Program-made: the position numbers and the translations under genes
NCBI GenBank assembly: GCA_944324945.1
Contig: CALUYE010000002.1
Coordinates: forward strand, 1-64,000
Reading direction: 5' to 3'
Source of the DNA: Candidatus Gastranaerophilales bacterium
Lineage (GTDB): Bacteria > Cyanobacteriota > Vampirovibrionia > Gastranaerophilales > Gastranaerophilaceae
Length of the DNA: 64,000 nt
In this document: piece after piece, positions 59,131-64,000 of the stretch
Layout: every line of letters begins with the position of its first letter
How positions within the stretch are numbered: the stretch's first letter is position 1
The notes under the pieces: generated by a model
Told to the model about the DNA's origin: nothing
Databases searched by the model: none
Seen by the model: only the letters and a program-made list of their open reading frames with translations

Positions 59131-59833
59131 ATTCAAATAATCCAAGTGCGTTTCCTATTGCGTAGCTTTCTTTATCTAAATATACTGGGATTGATTTTAT
59201 TCCTAAATCTTTCATAGCAAAATACATGCAATGATCAGGATCAAAAGTTTCTTGGTTAAGCCAGATAGTCAGACTGTTGTCATTAAGTGCGTTTGCTCCG
59301 TTTTTAATTATATATTTAAGAGCATCTTCGCTTCCGTCTTTTGGGTTTATATATAGAGTAGAGGTTGCAAATTTATCACCGCTTTTAAGCGCTAAATCGG
59401 TTTTTCTGTTGAAATAGTCTTCGTAATCACTTTTAACATGGGCAAAATTACTGGATTGTTTTTCAATCAGCTTATCCAATTTTTTAGTATTTACGTATGC
59501 TAAAACTTTATCTTTGGGCGCGGGTTGAATTCTTGAAAATATATTTTCGGGTCTTAGGAGTTTATGGGTAAAGATTTTTGTAAATGTAATTCCATGGAGT
59601 GCGCAATATCTTTCAACATCTCTATCTAAAGATTCAGGTACAACAAGAGTTTGTGTTGCGCTCCAGTTGTAGGGATATTTTTTTTCTACTTTATCTTCGT
59701 ATTTTGTGCTGCCTTTGCGCTCGGAATGAACTATTTCGCATAATTCCTGGAATTTATCAAAAGCAATAACTTCGCTGTCTTTTGAATTTGTTGAAACCTT
59801 GTAAGTGCTTCCAAATGAAATCGGATTAATCAT
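59129..59833 (-). CDS. Lineage-type hypothetical protein
   Basis: 234 residues. Begins MINPISFGSTYKVSTNSKDS, the short N-terminal signature. The rest is a mixed alpha/beta protein: TQTLVVPESLDRDVERYCALHGITFTKIFTHKLLRPENIFSRI, LKYIIKNGANALNDNSLTIWLNQETFDPDHCMYFAMKDLGIKSIPVYLDKES. No membrane segment and no known domain. Ribosome site AAGGAG. It is convergent with the glycan operon and shares its terminator. Confidence 0.65.
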   Translation of the reverse strand: MINPISFGSTYKVSTNSKDSEVIAFDKFQELCEIVHSERKGSTKYEDKVEKKYPYNWSATQTLVVPESLDRDVERYCALHGITFTKIFTHKLLRPENIFSRIQPAPKDKVLAYVNTKKLDKLIEKQSSNFAHVKSDYEDYFNRKTDLALKSGDKFATSTLYINPKDGSEDALKYIIKNGANALNDNSLTIWLNQETFDPDHCMYFAMKDLGIKSIPVYLDKESYAIGNALGLFE

Positions 59834-59942
59834 TTTTTCTCCTTTTTAATAACTTTTATGTAACCATTAAAGTATCCTGAATAAAAAAAATTGCTATTTA
59901 ATTAATATTTAGCAATAGTCTAAATTATGCTATTATTTTGTT

Positions 59943-60854
59943 ATGAAAAAATACGCTTTATTTTTTGTTTTGTTTTTGACTGTTATTTTGTTTATTGCTA
60001 TATATTTTACATTAAATACAAGCGATATTACCGTTATTGTCCGCTCTGTCGGGGAAAATAGCGAAGAAGTTTGCGTTAAAAATTTAGAAAATATTTTTTC
60101 AAAAAGAAATGTTTTTTTAATTAAAAACATAACTCCTCTATCAAGCGCAACTAAAAAATCTTTTGAACTTGCACTAAAGCGAAACAAAAAATGGACGCTA
60201 TTGGTGGATGCTGATACTATAGTTGACGGGGATAAAATTAAGCTTTTTATTTCAAAAGCGGATGAAATAATTAAAAATGACCCAAAAGCTTTTGTTTTTC
60301 AAGGACTTTTGTTTGATAAATTTCCGCAATGCTATAGACAGTCGGGAGTTTGGCTGTATAAAACAAAGAGTTTAGCTAATCTTTTAAAGTATAATTCAAA
60401 ATGTTCTTCAATGTTAAAACCTGACGATTGTATGGTTATGTCTTTTAAAAATGAAGGATATAATACATACGGGATTGATTGCGTTATTGGAATCCATGAT
60501 TTTTTTCAATCGCCAAGAAGTATAGTTAAAAAATATTTTATAAGATGTGCAAAATATCCTGATAGGATTTTAGCGTGGCAAGAGCGCTGGAACAGCTTAG
60601 CAAAAAGTGATAAAGATTTTCTGTGGGCTATAAGAGGGGTTGAACTGTATAAAAAAAATAAAAAGAAAGTTCAAAACAACTCCTGTTTAATTGATGAAAT
60701 ATTAAAAGATAATAACATTAATTTACCTGATAAAATAGGGATAGATGAAAATAAAATCAATAGTTTAATTGAAAAATATGTCAAAAATAACACTATTGAT
60801 AACAATGGAATTAAATACTACCGCTCAAGACTCCATAAAAATGAATTCATATAA
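59943..60854 (+). CDS. Membrane-anchored GT2-fold glycosyltransferase-like protein
   Basis: 303 residues. An N-terminal membrane anchor (YALFFVLFLTVILFIAIYFTL) precedes a GT-A type domain: ITVIVRSVGENSEEVCVKNLENIF, KKSFELALKRNKKWTLLVDADTIVDGDKI with the D-x-D, QCYRQSGVWLYKT, MLKPDDCMVMSFKNEGY and GIHDFFQSPRSIVKKY. These follow the order donor site, D-x-D, acceptor loop, ED-like base. The region ahead (59891-59915) has a TTGCTA/TAGCAA inverted repeat that may be an operator. Separate from the operon to its left, but of the same trade. Confidence 0.72.
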   Translation: MKKYALFFVLFLTVILFIAIYFTLNTSDITVIVRSVGENSEEVCVKNLENIFSKRNVFLIKNITPLSSATKKSFELALKRNKKWTLLVDADTIVDGDKIKLFISKADEIIKNDPKAFVFQGLLFDKFPQCYRQSGVWLYKTKSLANLLKYNSKCSSMLKPDDCMVMSFKNEGYNTYGIDCVIGIHDFFQSPRSIVKKYFIRCAKYPDRILAWQERWNSLAKSDKDFLWAIRGVELYKKNKKKVQNNSCLIDEILKDNNINLPDKIGIDENKINSLIEKYVKNNTIDNNGIKYYRSRLHKNEFI

Positions 60855-60888
60855 AAAACCCGCCTGCTTTTAACACAGACGGGTTTTT
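60854..60888. terminator. Bidirectional terminator
   Basis: AAAAACCCG (60854-60862), C, CTG; nine-base loop; CAG, A, CGGGTTTTT (60880-60888): a 12-pair stem with one mismatch, between the glycosyltransferase-like gene and the end of ppdK. Confidence 0.85.
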
Positions 60889-60901
60889 ATTTTATATTCC
60901 G

Positions 60902-63550
60902 TTATTTTTTATTTTCAATTACGGCTTGTGCTGCTGCAAGAGCTGCTTGCGGGATTCTAAAGGGCGAGCAGGATACATAATCCAGACCGATTTTATATGC
61001 AAATTTAACACTGTCGGGGTCGCCGCCATGTTCTCCGCATATACCGCCGATTAGATGCGGATTAACCGATTTACCTTTTTCCATAGACATTTTAATAAGC
61101 TCTCCGACGCCATTGAAATCAAGAGTATCGAACGGGTTGTAGGGAAGAATTTTTTGTTCTACATAACGTTTTAAGAATTTTCCTTCCGCATCGTCTCTTG
61201 AATATCCGAATGTCATTTGAGTTAAATCGTTTGTACCGAATGAGAAGAATTCAGCGTATTGTGCAATTTCATCAGATGTTATTGCGGCACGCGGAATTTC
61301 AATCATTGTACCGAATTTGTATTCAACTTCAATGCCTTTTTCTTGCATAACGTCTTTTGCAACTTTAACAAGAATTTCTTTGGCTGTTTTAAGTTCGTTA
61401 ACATGCCCGATTAGAGGAATCATAACGTAAGGCATTACGTTAATTCCTTCTTTTTTAACATCGCACGCTGCTTCAAAGATTGCTCTTACTTGCATTTCGT
61501 TGATTTCAGGATATGTTAAACCTAATCTGCATCCTCTAAGCCCCATCATGGGGTTAGCTTCGGATAAAGATTCAACAACATGAAGCATTTTTTCATCTTC
61601 AAGGCTTACTTCACCCAATGCTTTTTTGCGTGCAACGGTTGCGATTAAGTCTTCTTTTGAGGGTAAGAATTCATGAAGCGGCGGATCTAAAAGACGGATT
61701 GTTAACGGTTTTTCATTACCAAGAGCCTTGAACATTCCGTAGAAATCCTGATATTGCATTGGAAGAAGCTTGTCAAGAGCTTCTTTTCTTGCTTCTTTGG
61801 TTCCTGCAATAATCATTTTTTGTACCCAAGGTAATCTTTCAGGATCCATAAACATGTGTTCCGTACGGCATAAGCCTATACCTTGAGCTTTGAATTTAAG
61901 AGCGTTTTCAACGTCTTTTACGGTATCTGCGTTTGCTTCAATTGTCATTGTTTTAATTTCATCAACCCAGTTGAAGAATGTAATGAAATTATCGTCAATT
62001 TGAGCATCCGCTAATTTAACGGCACCTTCCATTACAACGCCTTTTCCCCCGTCAAGAGAAATTACGGTGTCTTTTGGATATACTGTACCGTCTGATGCAA
62101 TTAAAACTTCCTTTTCTGCGTCAATTTTAACATCTTCGCATCCTGCAACGCAAGGAATACCCATACCTTTTGCAACTACTGCAGCGTGAGATGTTGCACC
62201 GCCTCTTAGTGTTAAAACACCTTGTGAAACAGCCATGCCGTGGATATCGTCAGGACAAGTTTCAACCCTGACCAATATAACTTTTTCGCCCTTTTCGCCT
62301 CTTTGAGCTGCTTCTTCGGTATCAAATACGATTTTACCGACAGCGGCGCCCGGTGAAGCGTTAACGCCGTGCGCTATAACTTTTGCAAGTTGAAGAGCGG
62401 TTGAATCGAAGCAGGGCAATAATATTTGATTAACCGTATAAGGATCAACAAGTTGAATTGCTCTTTCTTTAGTGATAATACCTTCTTTTTCCATTTCAAC
62501 GGCGATTCTAACGGCAGCTGCCGCTGTTCTTTTGCCGTTTCTTGTTTGAAGGATGTATAGTTTTCCTTTTTCAATCGTAAATTCCATATCTTGAACATCT
62601 TTATAACCTTGTTCAAGTTTTTTTGCGATATCAACATATTGGCGATATAAATCGGGCATTTCATGTTCAAGTTCGCTAATAGGTTTAGGTGTTCTGATAC
62701 CTGCAACAACGTCTTCACCTTGCGCATTTGTTAAATATTCGCCATAGAATTTATTTTCGCCTGTTGCGGGGTTTCTTGTAAATGAAACACCTGTAGCGCA
62801 ATCATCACCCATATTGCCGAATACCATTGTTTGAACGTTTACGGCTGTTCCGAAGTTATGGTCGATTTTGTTCATTGTTCTATACGCAACGGCACGCGGA
62901 ATATTCCATGAGCGGAATACCGCTTCAATTGCTTCTTGAAGTTGAATAAACGGATCTTGAGGGAATTCTTTTCCCGTAACTTCTTTAATTACATTTTTAT
63001 AGATGGGAATTAAAGATTTCCAACCTTGTGCAGATACTTGAGTATCTTCTTTTACGCCTTCTTTTTCTTTGATTTTTTCAACTTCCGATTCGAAGTATTT
63101 TTGTCTGTCCATATCCCAAGCGACTGAACCAAACATCGTTAGAAATCTTCTGTATGAATCATAACAGAATCTGGGGTTGTTGGTTAATTTAATCATTGCT
63201 TCAACTGTTTCATCGTTTAAGCCAAGATTTAAGATTGTTTCCATCATGCCGGGCATTGAAACTCTTGCACCTGATCTAACGGAAACAAGAAGAGGATTTT
63301 CTGATGAACCGAATTTTTTGCCTGTTTGATTTTCGACATCGGCCAAAGCTTTTTTTACTTCATCCATTAAGCCATCGGGCATTTTATTGCCTGCGTTAAT
63401 GTATTCCATACATACTTCAGTCGTAATGGTCAACCCCGGAGGGACAGGCAAACCAAGGTTTGTCATTTCTGCTAAGTTAGCACCTTTCCCGCCAAGGAGG
63501 TTTCTCATATCCGCATTGCCTTCTCTAAAAAGCCATACACGTTTTTGCAT
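60902..63550 (-). CDS. ppdK: Pyruvate, phosphate dikinase
   Basis: 882 residues, full length. It interconverts pyruvate, ATP and phosphate with PEP, AMP and pyrophosphate, and in fermenting bacteria often runs towards pyruvate. N-terminal nucleotide-binding part (FREGNADMRNLLGGKGANLAEMTNLGLPVPPG), VSVRSGARVSMPGMMETILNLG, the swivelling His in LTLRGGATSHAAVVAKGMGIPCVAGC, and the PEP-binding barrel (GIGLCRTEHMFM, GLRGCRLGLTYPEI, GTNDLTQMTFGYSRDD, NPHLIGGICGEHGGDP). AGGAGG precedes the ATG. Single-gene unit. Confidence 0.97.
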   Translation of the reverse strand: MQKRVWLFREGNADMRNLLGGKGANLAEMTNLGLPVPPGLTITTEVCMEYINAGNKMPDGLMDEVKKALADVENQTGKKFGSSENPLLVSVRSGARVSMPGMMETILNLGLNDETVEAMIKLTNNPRFCYDSYRRFLTMFGSVAWDMDRQKYFESEVEKIKEKEGVKEDTQVSAQGWKSLIPIYKNVIKEVTGKEFPQDPFIQLQEAIEAVFRSWNIPRAVAYRTMNKIDHNFGTAVNVQTMVFGNMGDDCATGVSFTRNPATGENKFYGEYLTNAQGEDVVAGIRTPKPISELEHEMPDLYRQYVDIAKKLEQGYKDVQDMEFTIEKGKLYILQTRNGKRTAAAAVRIAVEMEKEGIITKERAIQLVDPYTVNQILLPCFDSTALQLAKVIAHGVNASPGAAVGKIVFDTEEAAQRGEKGEKVILVRVETCPDDIHGMAVSQGVLTLRGGATSHAAVVAKGMGIPCVAGCEDVKIDAEKEVLIASDGTVYPKDTVISLDGGKGVVMEGAVKLADAQIDDNFITFFNWVDEIKTMTIEANADTVKDVENALKFKAQGIGLCRTEHMFMDPERLPWVQKMIIAGTKEARKEALDKLLPMQYQDFYGMFKALGNEKPLTIRLLDPPLHEFLPSKEDLIATVARKKALGEVSLEDEKMLHVVESLSEANPMMGLRGCRLGLTYPEINEMQVRAIFEAACDVKKEGINVMPYVMIPLIGHVNELKTAKEILVKVAKDVMQEKGIEVEYKFGTMIEIPRAAITSDEIAQYAEFFSFGTNDLTQMTFGYSRDDAEGKFLKRYVEQKILPYNPFDTLDFNGVGELIKMSMEKGKSVNPHLIGGICGEHGGDPDSVKFAYKIGLDYVSCSPFRIPQAALAAAQAVIENKK

Positions 63551-63624
63551 TAAGTTTCCTCCTATACACTATACTTAATTATAAATTTTAAAAAATTGTA
63601 TCAAAAACATGACAACAAAGCAAC

Positions 63625-63666
63625 AAAAAATCTGCACCCGAAATGCGCTTGGGGTGCAGATTTTTT
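63625..63666. terminator. Intrinsic terminator, probably after dapA
   Basis: AAAAAATCTGCACCC (63625-63639), loop of 12 bases, GGGTGCAGATTTTTT (63652-63666): a perfect 15-bp stem with T/A ends, just beyond the dapA stop. It lies upstream of the ppdK promoter on the same strand, insulating it. Confidence 0.9.
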
Positions 63667-63679
63667 TATAATTTATAAA

Positions 63680-64000
63680 TTATAGATTGTTTAATTTTGC
63701 AAGGGTTGAATCAAGACATTCTCTTAAATCTAACCTATCTTGTTCATCAAGCTCAACAAGCGGACGCCTTACGACATTTTCAATTAATTGCATTTTTGAT
63801 AACAATGCTTTAATCGGAGTCGGGTTTGGTGCCATAAATATCTTTTTAAATAACGGATATAAGATTTTGTGCATATTTGTTGCAGCTATTACCTGGCCTG
63901 ATTTAAAATTATGAATCATGGATTTAATTTCATTTCCCACAACATGGGATGCAACGGAAATTACCCCGTGTGCACCAAGTGAAAGCATGGGAAGTGTCAA
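63680..64000 (-). CDS. dapA: 4-hydroxy-tetrahydrodipicolinate synthase, C-terminal part
   Basis: The last 106 residues of DapA, running off the right edge; the TTG at the very edge is not its start. The enzyme joins pyruvate and aspartate semialdehyde in lysine and diaminopimelate synthesis. Visible: LPMLSLGAHGVISVASHVVG (the G-x-x-G-V-I-S-V-x-x-N/H region), MIHNFKSGQVIAA, LYPLFKKIFMAPNPTPIKALL, VRRPLVELDEQDRLDLRECL. Wording is close to cyanobacterial DapA, in line with the suspected lineage. Confidence 0.9.
   Translation of the reverse strand: MTLPMLSLGAHGVISVASHVVGNEIKSMIHNFKSGQVIAATNMHKILYPLFKKIFMAPNPTPIKALLSKMQLIENVVRRPLVELDEQDRLDLRECLDSTLAKLNNL

Overview
The window looks like a chromosome segment of a low-GC, gut-type bacterium of the Gastranaerophilales / Vampirovibrionia ('Melainabacteria') lineage. 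That placement is inference. It rests on strong A+T bias, a cyanobacterial-looking DapA and L25, a flagellar export operon without photosynthesis genes, and many small hypotheticals with a short N-terminal 'ISFGS / SFNG / FKAK' signature that I associate with this group. No 16S rRNA gene is present to settle it.

Layout. 1-6.0 kb is a defence region: the 5' part of a type I specificity gene (HsdS) without a usual start, a divergent full-length tyrosine recombinase, and a complete Hachiman pair (hamA nuclease, hamB helicase). 6.2-26.9 kb is mostly core: folP, rplY, uvrC (lacking its C-terminal helix-hairpin-helix), tRNA-Cys, a nuclease, a VOC protein, a sugar epimerase, a stomatin/NfeD pair, mutS2, a type IV prepilin, a large SF1 helicase-nuclease, rpsL-rpsG and ndk-tgt. 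26.9-38.3 kb is one leftward run: accD-accA, then fliP-fliQ-fliR-flhB-flhA, then a PilZ protein, a histidine kinase and an HD-GYP response regulator, linking membrane lipid supply, flagellar export and c-di-GMP signalling. 38.5-41.7 kb is a three-gene envelope operon (vWA-like, membrane, TonB-like).

42.46-51.75 kb is a 9.2-kb integrative element inserted in the 3' half of the initiator tRNA-fMet gene and bounded by an exact 48-bp direct repeat. It carries a tail-gene relic of a Mu-like phage, a 180-residue catalytic-only tyrosine recombinase followed by an inverted-repeat pair, an unusual two-HTH regulator, an AAA+ ATPase with a Walker-less AAA-like partner and small membrane proteins, and a convergent nuclease/membrane-protein operon with its own XRE regulator.

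53.2-58.9 kb holds a paralogous 180-residue recombinase, again followed at once by a pair of about 26-bp inverted repeats, then a strong terminator and a four-gene glycosyltransferase operon (including a GT8-LicD fusion and a gene with a (GA)n tract). The most interesting signal is this repeated architecture: compact recombinase, inverted repeats, short promoter-sized spacer, then the regulated genes. It looks like two related DNA-inversion switches, one for an element regulator and one for surface glycan. With the HsdS/recombinase pair at the left edge, the window has three separate candidate phase-variation loci. The right end holds ppdK and the 3' part of dapA.
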